64,000 bases of DNA, taken from NCBI GenBank assembly GCA_950295325.1, contig OX485804.1, positions 70,098,033-70,162,032 of the forward strand, read 5' to 3'. Below, one piece after another: positions 15,501 to 28,148 of this stretch (position 1 is the stretch's first letter; each line of letters starts with the position of its first letter). The notes below the pieces were generated by a model. It saw only the letters and a list, made by a program, of their open reading frames with translations. It had not been told where the DNA came from and did no database searches. The stretch comes from Polytrichum commune (lineage: Eukaryota; Streptophyta; Polytrichopsida; Polytrichales; Polytrichaceae). A program made the translations under genes and the position numbers.

Positions 15501-18500
15501 TGAAAGCCTTGTACACAACTGAGAAGTGCATTGATTGTCTGACCAGAGTCAGACATGTGAGTATTGACAGCTGTGTAGTAAATTCTTGACAGGTAAATAT
15601 TTTATAAACAAGATGTAATATATGTAACACAAATTTCAATATATGAAAAGATAAAGATCAATTCACAAGTAAATATGTGCCAAGAATTGCTGCAAAATTT
15701 TGATTTGTTTGCTTGCAAATATCAGAACTTTATACTGATATATTTTAATGCACATTCCATCTTTATAGAGTACAAGATTTCCTATCACCTTGATAGAATA
15801 ACATCACATCTCCTCCCTTGTTACAGCCATTGAAGCTCTAAGAAACCCTGTGGCATTTGAATTAGAACTATGGGATGTTTACAAAATACTGCTGCTCTTT
15901 ATTAAACTGTACAACACATGATTTCATTTGATATTTCTACTTTATAGCACAGAAGCATTGGGAGGTGTACTTTTCAACAAATAGAAGTACAACTTCATGG
16001 TCTCTGATGTGTAGTACAACTTCTCAATGGATCTTACAAGGATTTTTTGATTTGTTTGGCAGATTAAGTACTGAGGAACCTATATCTGCTCCATCACCAT
16101 CCCTGAAATTCCTAGATGAAGACAAGTCAAGAGTGTACGAACAAAAATTGGAGGACCTTTTGGTCCAGGGCTTAGGTGATCGAGCACGGCTAGTTCGAGT
16201 AATACGTCGGAGCTGTAACTTAGGTTTGGCCCTTAAGAAGGGTCTTTCCAAGTTACATAATAATGTTATATTTGTGGGTATCTGTTTAAATAACTTGGAC
16301 ACAGCCTTGCGAATGGCAGATGTTGGGCCAAGTGCTGACAACAAGGAAGAGGTAAGGCTTTCTTGCTGAACTGGAAGAGTCTTCTATTGACTATAGATCC
16401 ATTGCATACAAGTGAACTCTCGTAAAATACTGTCCAGTGAGTTTGCATATATTGTATTTCATCAAATAAAATTTGATGCAGATGATTGGTAAAACTTGCT
16501 ATCAACCTAAATTGACACCTAACTGCACTTAGGCTAGAAATAAATTTTCTGCTTTTCTGAGGGGAGTAAATAAAGTTGTTAAAATGCTGTGGGAATTTCC
16601 TTAGGGCATCATATTTAACTTTTAGGGAAATTGACTTTTGACTCCCAAGGAAGAACTCGAAAATTCAGGAATGGACCCTTGGCTGTAGTCTGTGATCACT
16701 TAACATCATAGTTTTTGACCACCATGGGGTTTTGGTGTCCTAGTTAAATTCAGTGGCGGAGTTAATTTTTTTAAAAAGATTTATCATCAATTTAATAAAC
16801 AATAAAATTTAAATTTTATTTTATTTTATTTTTCGTTTAATGAGATTCCCTCTTCTAAAGGCTAGGAGATTTTAACACAGTGATAGTGCTATATATACTC
16901 TCCTAGAGTGCTCTAAGTACTTATAAGGAAGCATTTCTTATGTAAGATCTCTGCTTTATTTGATGTGTTGGAGTTGTGGGGGTGCTGTATTCTTTGTTAC
17001 AAACGCAGAGAAGAACACTTTAGCAAGGTCTTAAAGTGGCAAGAACTAATCAACATGTGGTGTTTTTATGGTAATATGACATGAAATCATATCTGTGAGC
17101 TTGACTCCTGTGTTTTGGCTATTGCCAGGCCAAAAAGTTTCGGGCTTTCTGGGGTACCAAGGCTGAACTTCGAAGATTCAAAGATGCAACTATTACAGAG
17201 ACAGCTGGTATTTCACTTTTGTAGGCTAACTTCTGTCTAATGCAGGGAGTAGTGAAAGTTTTTGCTGTGTCTGCCTGCAGAATTGATATTTGAAAGAGTG
17301 CCTATGTCAATCCTTGATCATGCACTTCTTGTGATTGAGCTCAAATTAGTTACAATATTGTTCATAAAACTCTAGAGGAGTCTTTTCTTTTGATTCTTGA
17401 TTATGTAGCTGAGGTGGAAAAACAGTGTGGGAGTGTCAGGGCTGGCAGAGGCATTTGATCATCCAGCAAATTATTGAGCATGTTTTTCAACGGCATCTGT
17501 CTCTGAAGCCAGAATCTTTGCATGTTGTTGCTGGGCAACTTGACTTTGCTCTTCTTGAGAAAGGACAAGGTACATGTGGATTATTTTCATGTAATTGTTT
17601 TGCCCAATGAATAAACAGTCAGAAGTATGCATGTGCAATACTGCATGAATCTAATTTTCAGTAACTCAAACTTAGTTATTGCATTGATTATTGGTTGCAC
17701 TCAGATTTCTTCTTGTCTTGCTTTGTGAAGTTAACATATTTTCCATATGTTCTTGAACACAGATTCCATATCAACATTCCCAAAACTGATGGAGGTTTAT
17801 GAGACATTCGCAAAGAGATTGAGAGGCATAGAAGATCTTCCTCTTAAGGTTGTCACAGTTCAGCCTGTTTCTCCTGGTAATATCCTTGCTCCTTTTGGTT
17901 TAGGGTTTAGGGTTTTGGGGTTCATTCAGTTGTCTATTGGAATAGGTCACTGATTCTTCTTGAAGATGCTAACCTGTTTCTGGATTAGCTCCTGGAATTC
18001 AATTTCAAAATTCATGTACTTCTGAAATCAGATAGAAGCTCTACACTTTTCTTTAACACAACTGATATAGTCACTGAGGTTCTTCTTGTTTTACTTCTGA
18101 GAAGTGCTCTAAGGAATGTTAGTGCTGCCCTCATCCTACATTTTAAGATTGTGTGTTGTGTTTTTCTGTGTTTCTTCACTCAAATTGTGACAAAAACTTA
18201 AGTTATATTTGTGCAGCTTTCTGGCATGCTGATGTATTCCCTCCACAGCCCCATCCTTTAGCAGAAGATGCAGGTTTACAGAAGATTCCTTCTAACCCAG
18301 TCCCACTGTATCTCAAGCCTATTGAGGTCATGTTACAGGTGATTGTCACGTCCTATGACTCTATTCATGGAAGGCAGTTGCTTGGTGTGCATATCCATTC
18401 TTTTTCCTTTTTTGGCATTCTATTGTGTATATCTTGCTATGTGACAAGCTATTATCGTAAAACAGAAAACATGTGTATCATGTTCATCCTACTTAAAGCA

Positions 18501-21500
18501 ACCATAGTTTTTCTGGCAGAAGTGAGTTCCTTTGTACAAGGGATACAGGAGAAGTTTGGTTTTTTATAATATGATATTGAAATATCTTTGTTGCAGCTTG
18601 AAGGATCTGGAGATTGGCCTGCAGCTCCAGTTGCTATACAGAAAACAAAGACAGCTTTCTGTTTACAAATTGCACAAAGGTGAAATGGTCAAGCAACTTT
18701 TTTTTTTGTTTTAGGCATTTTATTCTGCTAAGATAATGTGTTCTTGCCAGGAAGCCTAAAATTGGAGAAAGACATTCTGAGGAGACTGTAAATTACTAGG
18801 TTTTATTTACGGCAGAATGCTGTCCAGGTGCTGATTTTCCTAGTGGTGTACACAAGATCTGAACTTCAGTTGGTCTACCATTTTGTTTGCTGCTGTTGCC
18901 AGGACTCTTTGCCCTGCTTTTGAGTTTATTGTAGTTTCTTCACATCGATTCTGATCGAGGAGTGCTGAATTCCTTCTCAACAGCTTGCAGAAGAAATGGG
19001 GTGTTGGGTGTGTAGCTGCTGAAGATGCAGTTGATATCATGATGGAGGGTTATGTGTTTAGGCTGAAAATCCTATATGACAAGGATCCAACACGGGTGAT
19101 GGCTACAAAAATAGATAAACAATTGGGCACAATTCCTACAGACCAAGACCTCCTACTCAGAAGTACGCATTCAAGCCTACTTCAAGGCTTACATAATGTA
19201 TATCCTGCATATGGACCCTGTGTCCGGCTTGGCAAGCGATGGATAGGGTCTCACTTATTTGCAGGTGCTCTGAAAGAGGAAGTGATTGAACTACTGGTGG
19301 CCTACACATTTGTGCATTCATCCCCGCATTCCCCACCATCCTCAAGAGTAACTGGTTTTTTGAGGTACCTACACATGCTTACGTCATTTCTGCAATATGT
19401 GTGAGGTAAAATCACCAGATTTATTGCATTGTTTAGGTAATGGGTACTCTCATAGTGAGTTCACTCTTAGAAATTGATGTAGACTAGAGTTATCCTCTAA
19501 CTGAACATGACTATTGGTCTGGAGTTGGTTGCTTTGCATACAAGCCCTTCCATTTGCAGCAAGTTTTTCATGCAGGATTGGAGGTAGTGTGGAGGTTTGA
19601 CTATTTGTTCACTGAGGGTCAAACTCATTTTGGCATGCCAAGAGCTGCTAAAATGAGTGTGGCCTCATTAAACCAAAATAGACTGTTTTTTGTGATAATT
19701 CAAAAACTACCTCCAAGCATTCACCACGAATGGAAAAAAATTATTGATTTTGAATGCAAAACAACCAGTTGAAATTCACAGGGGACCAACTGCTGATGTG
19801 AAGTCCCATTGAGGTAAAGGATAAGAATATTGTGGTGCCATTCCATCAAGACTCCTCTATTTTGACAGTAACAAGTTCAGTCATGTATTGAAACTTGACA
19901 TTTGCTATCAAGAGTCATTTAATGGTCTGGAACTCACTACAATGACACATAAGTAAGGCCATTAACTCCAGCGATGCAACCGGGCCATCTGTTGTGAGGC
20001 CATGTCATTATGGAGGCAGCCACATTTCATGTAGTTTTTGCTGCTCCTTGGATGGAAGTTGTCAAGCATAAGAGCTTTCTCTACACTGGTACTCTAGTGT
20101 GTCTGTATCTTTGAAGTTGACAGTATGGTTATTTCTCTTGTTCTGATATTTCAGCAATCTGTGGATGGAAAATGCAGGTTTTTGCGTCTTCTCATTAACC
20201 ATGACTGGGCACTTGAGCCTCTTGTAGTTGACGTGAATGGTGACATGACTCGTGCGGACTATAATACTATTACAGTAGCTTCCCAACCTTCTTTTTCTCA
20301 AATTCTGTGGATAGAACTTTTGTAGCAAAGAGACTTTTATGAATAGCATCAAGTGTGTGTTTCCTTCAAAAAAAACCTTTGTGCCCTGAAGCTTTAGCAC
20401 AGAAGATCATGAGGAAGGTTCCTACAGCTGATCAGAGCCCTAATGTATTTTCAGATCTATGTTGCATTCATGCAAGAGTACCTACCTCAGTATTTTTTCA
20501 TTCTCAAGGGAGTGATAGACTGGCAGAAGTATGTGGCATGTGCCAGGGCTTTTTCATGGACTTATCTAATTTTTGCCTTCTCACTTCTGTTGGTGTATCC
20601 ATATTTGTCCCAGGAAAATTTTGATGCAGTCAGACGAGGACCACAAGATGTTGGAGCTGGTGCAGAGGATATACGAGGTCCCTCAATGTATATTGCAACA
20701 GCATATGATTTTGGTTGCAAAACATGGACACACGACTCTCCATCTCATCAGGTCATTGATTCATTTTGTATCTTCACACTGATCAGCTCTTATTTTCCTT
20801 CCATTGTAATGTGGCTCATACAGTGAATCATGTTCATTTTTGTGATCTTCAAAAAATTTCTCTGCAGGTGCTGAAGCGACTTGTGGCATATGCACGAAGT
20901 TCAGCAGCTCTGCTTGTGGAATTAATCAAGGGAGACAAAGATGACAGACAGTGGCTGGTATGGTTCTTGAAACACTGAAAACTGGGATCAAATGTCTGGC
21001 TTTGTCCCTGTTCACTCAACGTGCACAATATTCAAGAAGAAAATGTAACCATTCAGTGTTTGTGCAGTCAATTTTCCGGACACCTGTGGCAAGCTACGAC
21101 GTACTTATTGAATTCCACCCTGAGTGTCTACCTAACCCAAGCCAAGTACTCTTTCCTCCCAAGGGGCTTGGTAATGGGGTACTAAATACAAAAGCACCAA
21201 AAATGGCTTCACCATGGTTATCGTCAGCTGCTGTGAGGATGGGAATCAGAGTTGCAAGGGATCATCTATTCATTGGATTAAATCCTGTGCAGGAGTTTGT
21301 GGAAGAGCTCAAGGTATTGGTTACTTGTTTCTGCTGTGGCTTGTTTTAGAAATTTGTTAAAACTTAGAATTTGGTGTGTACTGAATGTGAGCATGAGTTA
21401 AAAAAGAATCATGTGGGAGGTGTTAATGAGTGATCACTGAACTTCAGCAGCTGGGTTCTGAAGATTCATTGTGCTATACGTTGGTTTCTTTCTTCATTTG

Positions 21501-21917
21501 AATTTCTCATTTATGGGGCTAAATGAGGTTACTTACCATTGATGTCTCTTTTGATTTGGTCTTGTAGACCAAGTTTGCAGATGTGTGTACAATGTGGTAT
21601 GATCCAGTGGGGAGCAGCTTCATGGGTTTGACCATATCTGCTACAGCCTTTTCACCAAAGGTGAAAATCCCACCTGTATGTACTTGATTTACGAATGTCT
21701 TATTATTTCCTATTTATCCAGTGGTGGATATGGTTGCACTTTTGAACTGATGATGATGTTGCTACTATGCATGCAGGCTAAAAGTCCAAAACGCAAACGA
21801 GTGGAAAATGGAGAGAAAATCCTTGATTTTGACATGTTCCTGAGGGATGTTGCTAGTGTAGGTGAAGGACTAGTGAAGAGTATTCATGTTTCTTCTGCCA
21901 GAAGAAAAGATCTCTAA
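12578..21917 (+). CDS. NRAP: NRAP / NOL6 / Utp22-like nucleolar pre-rRNA processing protein (complete, 20 exons)
   Basis: Exons: 12578-12715, 12849-13016, 13181-13472, 13930-14063, 14350-14577, 14780-14878, 15382-15497, 16063-16351, 17129-17207, 17426-17569, 17763-17876, 18217-18338, 18597-18679, 18984-19364, 20178-20274, 20614-20751, 20868-20957, 21068-21313, 21568-21675, 21777-21917. All have GT-AG borders and matching phases, giving about 1068 aa; plant NRAP is about 1050 aa. Family landmarks in order: ARDLRV and GSYALQTVAKP with VDIAI (residues about 65-100, a GS-containing nucleotidyltransferase-like fold thought inactive), LPTPHYNNSILEDM, FRAFWGTKAELRRFKDA, a TPPSS-like block followed by GFLRFLRLL, ATAYD, RLVAYARSSA and IFRTP. 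NRAP/Utp22 acts in the nucleolus in the UTP-C part of the small-subunit processome, in 18S rRNA maturation. The start has the plant-optimal context AACAATGGC. The donor of exon 15 (GTAGCT) is weak, but phase and homology support it. Confidence 0.93.
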
Positions 21918-23835
21918 GGTTTATTTTTCTTACATAATATTTTGAAACTACTATAATATTTCACAGTGGTCTTGTCCATACGTGATACTCTCCTGTCTGC
22001 AATTTGGTCAACTCTGTGTATGTGAGCTGTTGTAAGTTTTTGCATTAGATAATGGCCATCAGGGGACTTGGCTGAGCAAGTGGGGTGGCTGTGGGCTGGG
22101 TTCACACCAATGGCCATTATCTAACGTAATTCCCATCTTGAAGAGATTATGCACATCAGTAGCACTTCGTAGAAAAATAGCTTGGACTCGTGTTGTCCCA
22201 GTGCATTGTACTCGTGCATATGAATTAATATCTCGGGCCGCCCCAACCCCCTAAGCCCATGCAGTCATATGCCCGTCCTCTTGTATGGCCTCCATACCCA
22301 TACATACCTGCCAAGTGCGTGTATGCTCCATTCCCACCATCTACCCCAAGCTTTGGCACTCAGTCCCCCATCTTTCCATTTTTTTGCTCACATGTTTTTC
22401 CTGGAGAAAATCTTTGGCATGTGGCACTTGTTTTTAGGATTTGTTTTATTTTTTTGGCAAGAATGGTGGGGTGACAGCCTCACCACATCTTCCAAAGTAA
22501 AAAGTTTTATTTTTTAACATGATTTTTCTGAATGAGATGGATGAGCTTGAATGTGTGCTTCACCCTAAGAAACTTCTGGTAGAGAGTATGTTCTCCATGT
22601 GATCATTCTTCAATATGTAACAAGCTGCAACCAGCAGTTTTAAAAGATTAAACTCTGCTAAAAATGTGTTGCTTATCTTGAGTTTTCAGACTATTTGACT
22701 TCATAAAGAATAGGTTCACCTGCATAAGTCTTGTCCTTGGTTTCTTGACTGCAATCTGGTACTTTTGGTTGACATTAAAACTTGTTGCATGTTTTCTTTG
22801 CATGAATTTCCAATCTTATGTTACTACTCTTTCTTGATCAAGAAACAAGCAGTAAGTATTGAAGTTTATTGCTTAAATTAGTGGTGGTCTTCACTCAGAT
22901 CACCTATCTTCCTTGGTAAGCACCTAAATTCAATGAAAGGATCAACTATCTGACAACCTTAGCTTCCAGAAACATGCATATTCCCTTTAGTAAATTTCTT
23001 TGGGTAAATGCAGCGTTTTTAGTAAACTATATATGATATTTAGTATCACCAATTCTTATTGTCTTTCTCAATACTAATTGTAAACCGTGGTTTAGTGACA
23101 CGAAAAATGTTAACTCAACATTATTTGTCAATCCTTGTAAATGTTTTGGGGTACATTGTTGCAATTACTGTCCCTTACCAAGTGATTTTCCATCCAAAAT
23201 TTTAATCATCCATGACAATATTTCATCACAAGTTGCTGATAAGAGAAAGTAGGGTTCTAGCCAATGGATGAACTAATCCATCATCCACGATAGTATTTGT
23301 TCACGTATTCAAAAGAAGTGTCATCCAAAAAATTACCATAGTGACATAAATACCATATGACACTAAAAATCATATTTAGTGTAGGTTGGAAATGAGCATG
23401 CGTAAATTTGAGACTGCTTTTCTTCCAGTTCATGTGATTTCATGATGCGGGGTCTTGACAAGCCTTTTCCAGTTGTTGGTGCCTGATTGTCTATTGTGCA
23501 TGTAATTTTGTGGGACACTATTGTGCATCCTAGTGTTATGCACTGCATCAGACCAATGATATGTGGTGTCATTAGTTGGGTGCTTCGAGTATAGTTACCA
23601 AAGGTGAAGGGAATAAAACAACACCTGAGTGCTAAATTGAAGTTACTTCTCCTTCCTGAATCAGTGTGCATAAAAGTCTCACATAGATCAGGTGGATATT
23701 GCAATCATTCTCTGCAGGAGTGACCTCTCCTGTGTGATGGCATTCACACAATTCAATGGACCAGTAATGTCATCACATTGTTCTGAGAAATTGAATGCGC
23801 CAATCGAAGGCCCAATGGACTAAAAATTAGGTGAC
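21918..23835. other. Region between convergent genes; holds a 15-bp inverted repeat
   Basis: No coding gene. Just past the NRAP stop, TTAGATAATGGCCAT (22045-22059) is repeated as its exact reverse complement at 22110-22124, with a 50-nt spacer. It could fold as a hairpin in the NRAP 3' UTR or be a tiny MITE remnant. The rest, down to the 3' end of the minus-strand NTPase-nuclease gene, shows nothing recognisable. Confidence 0.6.
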
Positions 23836-26019
23836 TCACATAACGGATGCGGAGACAGTGGGGCATTTGGTGGGGGTCTTCGTTGATCGGTGGCCGGTTT
23901 CAATCTCCAATGCAGGTGAGAACTTCAAGCTGTCTAGAAAACTAAGCCTGGAGTCTATTTGGCGGAAAGTGGTGAAGATTTCAAGGCAATCCACCTCCTT
24001 CCCTCCCTTACTCTTGCCAATATGGCTACGGCTACGAATTTCGGACCCATCTTTCTCCTTGGTGTAGGAGCCAGTATAGATTGGCAACTCAACCTCAGGA
24101 ACTATCCAATTCATGGACCACGACACGTCGTCCTCGAGGTTAAGACCGGGTGGAACCCATTTCACGCATGCCTTTTTCATGAACACCTTGCGGTTGTGCC
24201 GGTGTTTGGGGAGCTTCCCAATAGTGACTTGCAAGCCACCCACATACATGTGACAACCTTTGGATTCACGGCGGAAGCCGATTAGTACCACATCCACGGC
24301 CTTGTATGTGGTGGATAGGGGTACCGCCATGAAGAGTGCCTCCTCCTTCCCGTCCTTGACGAATTCCATGTGCAAATCCTCCATGGTTGCTTGCTCTGTC
24401 CCATTCTCAATTTCCACCAAGGTTGGTGTCAATCGGGTCATGTTTCCAAGCGGAAGCACAAGAGGTCGACTCGCAAGCACGCCAATGATGGCCCTCTCCA
24501 CAAGCGCACCTCCAATCACCGGGTGTCGCCTCCCTTGAAGCCCGTACTCTCGCTTGATTGCATTTAGACAAGCGGCATCAAAAAACCGGTTGTGTTGGTT
24601 GTAGTTTTGCAGGAGGCGGGCTAGTTCGGCACCAACCAAACCACTGGAGGGTTCCCCCATGCCGTTCACGATGCGGAAGTATCGGATGTCAATGTCTTTT
24701 GGGGGTTTCGACAGGGGTGAGCCGAACAAGTATTTGCATACCCCGTCGACGAGTTTTGGAAGTTCTCCTGCTTTCTTTGCAGCCTCAAAGTGGCCGCCCA
24801 GATCATCTCTCATTTTTTCGACAGCGGGTTGCTTTTGCAGTACCTTTAAAGCAGACTCAAACGAGACTTTCTCGCCCTTGGATGTCTGCTGGATGGTTTC
24901 CTTGAGGGCATCGTACCATCCTGATAGGTACACTGGCAACCTCCCAGTCGCGTCAAGTAAGATTTGCAATTCCATCTCATCCAAGAGCTCTTTTGTCTTG
25001 TCCCCATCCGTTATGGAACTCACGAATTTCCATTTGCCCCAACATTGTAATTCTTGGTCCTGTAATGTGAGGAAACCATGAACTTAGGTAATGTCGACTT
25101 CAGCAAGCATCACACAACATGATGATGGATAACATAAACTTGTCTTGCATCTACATTAAAAACAACTTGGGTCAACAGGTTGGGTAAGTGGAGGTGGATG
25201 CACACGAACCTCGAGACCTTCATCCCACATAAAAAGTTTGGCCGGATGTTGGCCTGTATGAAATGTCTTCTCAACCAGGTCACAGGTTGCGGAAGCTACT
25301 CTAACCATGCAATGTTGACAACACATGCGGAATAGAACATTTTTAATAGTCGTGCTCTCGGCACCCTGAGCTTCAACACACTGCCATTGATCAAGAATCC
25401 ACAACAACTGAGCTTCGGTTGCCTCACAAAATGTAGCCAAATGTTCAGCCGTCGTACATTTACTTAGACTCTTCAAACTTTTGTCATCATCTCCGTATGC
25501 CACAAATAACGCATCTCTCAAAACAAGGAATGCCCTATCTTGTTGCAACATGCCACAATCCATGATGGACACAACACGTTTCCGTGTTTTCCCGGGGGAC
25601 CACTTCCGAGCAAATTCTTCTGTGAAATCTGACACAGCTGCTGCCAAGACATGACTTTTTCCCGTACCAACGGGGCCTACGACCAGAATGTTGCCTATAA
25701 TCTCATTGTAATGACCCGGAGATCGAACATGTTCATACGTCACGCAGTATGAACGTTCCCTCTCATTGACAAGCTGTGAAATTAGTTGCCGCAACTTGTG
25801 ATATTTAATCCGTCCCATATACGCAAAGCGGCCATCGTTTGTGGCAAATCGGTTGTCTGTGGAAGCCCACTTTGCCACATCTGCCACCGGAAGATTGAGC
25901 TCCATCCACTCTGGTCGAGAGAGTGGGTCGGCTGTTTTCATGTGCTCACGCAATGATGACATTGAAGAAATCATGCTTTGGGGAAGAAGCTTGGCTTTCT
26001 TGAGGACTGTCACACTCAA
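23836..26019 (-). CDS. Crinkler-RHS-type protein: P-loop NTPase plus PD-(D/E)xK-like nuclease domain (two visible exons)
   Basis: Two large ORFs join through a 150-nt intron (25060-25209, phase 0): exon 25210 to about 26019, then 23836-25059. The first has no stop-to-ATG start before its first in-frame ATG at 25974, giving 662 aa from there; an upstream exon is possible. The NTPase half shows FAYMGRIKYHKL, the Walker A box GPVGTGKSH, a Walker B-like LLWILDQWQ (hhhhDQ) and a late VRVASATCD strand. The residues DQELQCWGKW then TGRLPVYLSGW come just after the splice. The second half carries YKAVDVVLIGF...GGLQVTIG...KHRHN, matching the avD...hQhT...H nuclease pattern I remember from Crinkler/RHS effectors, with Q and T in place of the usual E-x-K. 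Known members pair this NTPase with a nuclease and are thought to have come from transposons and become secreted or nuclear toxins or effectors. Function here is inferred. Donor GTTCGT is suboptimal. Confidence 0.75.
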
Positions 26020-27599
26020 GATTTACATCACATCATTCACATTAGTACGACACTGAAATGCAAACTTGATGTCCTAATAGATAGGATAATTTCGATCTCG
26101 AGCTTTTGTAATTTGTTTGCTTCTGATAATTAAGTAGATCATTTTGAGGTCCAATCGTCAACAAGTTTTCTGGTGATCATTATTGCAGGATATCTCCAGC
26201 CTGGTGTACTTATTACATGACCAATAATCATAGTGTAGAAGATAGCCGAACACTTTGGTTATAATTTTCAATTGTGATCCCGGAAAAGAGGTTGGAACTT
26301 TTTTGTAAACATAAACACTAACAGATCACTATACAGGGTCTGACATATGTTCTAAACCATGTATCACACACTGATTTATCTTGAAGGTTGACTTCAAAAG
26401 ACTAATTTATAATTTGAAAAAAATCTTGTGCCAGGTCTAAAGATCATCCAACAAAAAGAAGCCGCCTACTTAAATCCTTCAAGCATACAGAAAAGTGCCC
26501 TCATGTGATACAAATTTTTTTTTGAACGCATGGATGGATGCTAGCCTATGAGGTTAATTAGGAACTCTCTGGGACTTGAGCCTCTTCGTTGAAATATTGA
26601 TATACAATGGAGGGTTCACTCCAACTTAATACCAATGGCGTGTATTGATAATGTCATTGTCACTCAAAATTGTTTGGCATTGGGGTTCTCAAAGTTAATT
26701 GTGTTGATTTCAATCATAGCACACGTCTTGTGCTTGAATATAAAAAAGGTAAGCAATGCTTGAGAAAGTAACTCAAACAATGTTGTTGAGAACAATGCCC
26801 AGTCCCATTCTTGGAAATGGCATAATTTATATTTAAGGAGATTGTTACAATCTCAAAGCCAAGTGCGGTACTTGGTTGTAAAGTGAAATGAACTTGTGAT
26901 ACACTACTATTTTTTTCTCTCCTTTCTCTATACAAACTTACCCTGATGAGGGGACTAATAGGATGCTCCAAAGAAAATGTCAAATTGAGTTGATCTCAAG
27001 GACTATAGTTGCCCATATGTTTAGTTCTTAGAAAGAAGGTTACAAAATTAATAAGAAAATGGCTTAGCATAAAGTTGTTGACAAATAATCATAATATGCC
27101 ACTGTCCAATCGGTGCATTGTGTGAGGTTTTTCTATATTTATTTGAGCATTTTTTGAAGGGAAATAGTTTGAAAATATCTCATAAATACAATGTGAATTT
27201 TCTTGAGTTAATTTTTGAGACATGATTTTTCTATTTATAATTCTAGAATATCAAAAAAATTGCAAGAAAAAAAATTCTCATCAACTTTGTCCATTTAAAC
27301 ATATTTTTTAAATAAAAAATAAAAAATTGGATATCTAAATCCTTTGGCCCAAATCACGCTAAAAATGATACATTGCTCAACTATGACATCTCGTAAGGAA
27401 GAGGAAATTTTATTATTATTTCAACATTTGTCATTGGGTTAAACTTGCCCCCCCCCCCCCCCCCCCCTTCCCCCCATTTTTTTCCCTCCCCCTACCCTTT
27501 TAATTTTGAGCACATGTTTTAAAGCTAGCCTTGAAACCCCAACCAACTCATGAAAGTGAGAGACATTGGTAACCATATCATATTTGGTCAAAGGGGGAG
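26020..27599. other. Putative intron or intergenic stretch between header ORF and NTPase exon
   Basis: No domain seen on either strand. It includes a 20-base C run (27448-27467) followed by more C-rich sequence. If the ORF at 27600-28148 belongs to the NTPase-nuclease gene, this stretch is a long first intron; if not, it is intergenic. Confidence 0.5.
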
Positions 27600-28148
27600 T
27601 CAAGGGTTGATGATGTCCTTGGAATGTAGAAACACATCCCAAGGGGAGGTGGAGGAAGGAGGGGCGGGAGCACGGAGTTGTAGAATACTAGGAGGAGAAG
27701 AAGGACCTGCATCACTACTTGTCTCCTCCAAATTTCTCTTCTTCTTCCCTTTGTTTTCGTCTGTCCCATCTTCTTCTTTAGCCTCATCATTGAATCTTGG
27801 CAACACCAACCTCAACTTGAAGATATCATTGGGTCGGGGACTGCGGTGTTGATGCCGCAAAAACTCCTCTTGAAGCGTGTAACAAGGCTCCAATTTTTGC
27901 TCTTCACGCAGGTGTAATACGTCAATATACGTGTGCAATGCCTCCATGTACACTTGTGTGCCGGAAAACAAATATTCTTCACGTTCCAACCCTAGACTGG
28001 TCAGCACCTTCTTCTCACCCAACCCTAGCAACATCAAAATGTGATCTCTAGCCTCTAGTATAGTACTGTCTGCACGAAGTTGAAGGATCCGCATCACGGT
28101 TTGTTTGATACTCGGAATGTAGCACGAAACATACACTTTCATCTCCAT
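27600..28148 (-). CDS. 182-codon ORF with beta-grasp-like N-terminal domain; possible header exon of the NTPase-nuclease gene
   Basis: The ATG at 28148 sits in an excellent plant context (AACAATGGAG). Residues about 1-115 alternate strands and helices in a ubiquitin or Ras-association-like order: KVYVSCYIP, VMRILQLRA, a helix with EARDHILMLLGLG, YLFSGTQVYM, a LEPCYTLQEE stretch, and a closing FKLRLVLP strand. Residues about 120-170 are a charged then Pro/Ser-rich linker (EEDGTDENKGKKKRN, APAPPSS). Crinkler-type proteins typically start with a ubiquitin-like header and a variable linker before the NTPase, and this ORF lies 1.6 kb upstream of such an NTPase on the same strand. I could not settle a donor: GCAG|GTCCTT, in phase 1, is one option matching an acceptor at about 26006. 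It may instead be a separate short gene ending at 27600. I do not recognise the protein itself. Confidence 0.5.
   Translation of the reverse strand: MEMKVYVSCYIPSIKQTVMRILQLRADSTILEARDHILMLLGLGEKKVLTSLGLEREEYLFSGTQVYMEALHTYIDVLHLREEQKLEPCYTLQEEFLRHQHRSPRPNDIFKLRLVLPRFNDEAKEEDGTDENKGKKKRNLEETSSDAGPSSPPSILQLRAPAPPSSTSPWDVFLHSKDIINP

Noticed and set aside
20355..20826. ORFs overlapping NRAP introns 15 and 16
   Set aside because: Family alignment and phase place exon 16 at 20614-20751 only; the rest is intron read-through.
23831..25081. Several plus-strand ORFs of 65-140 codons
   Set aside because: Antisense shadows of the NTPase-nuclease exons.
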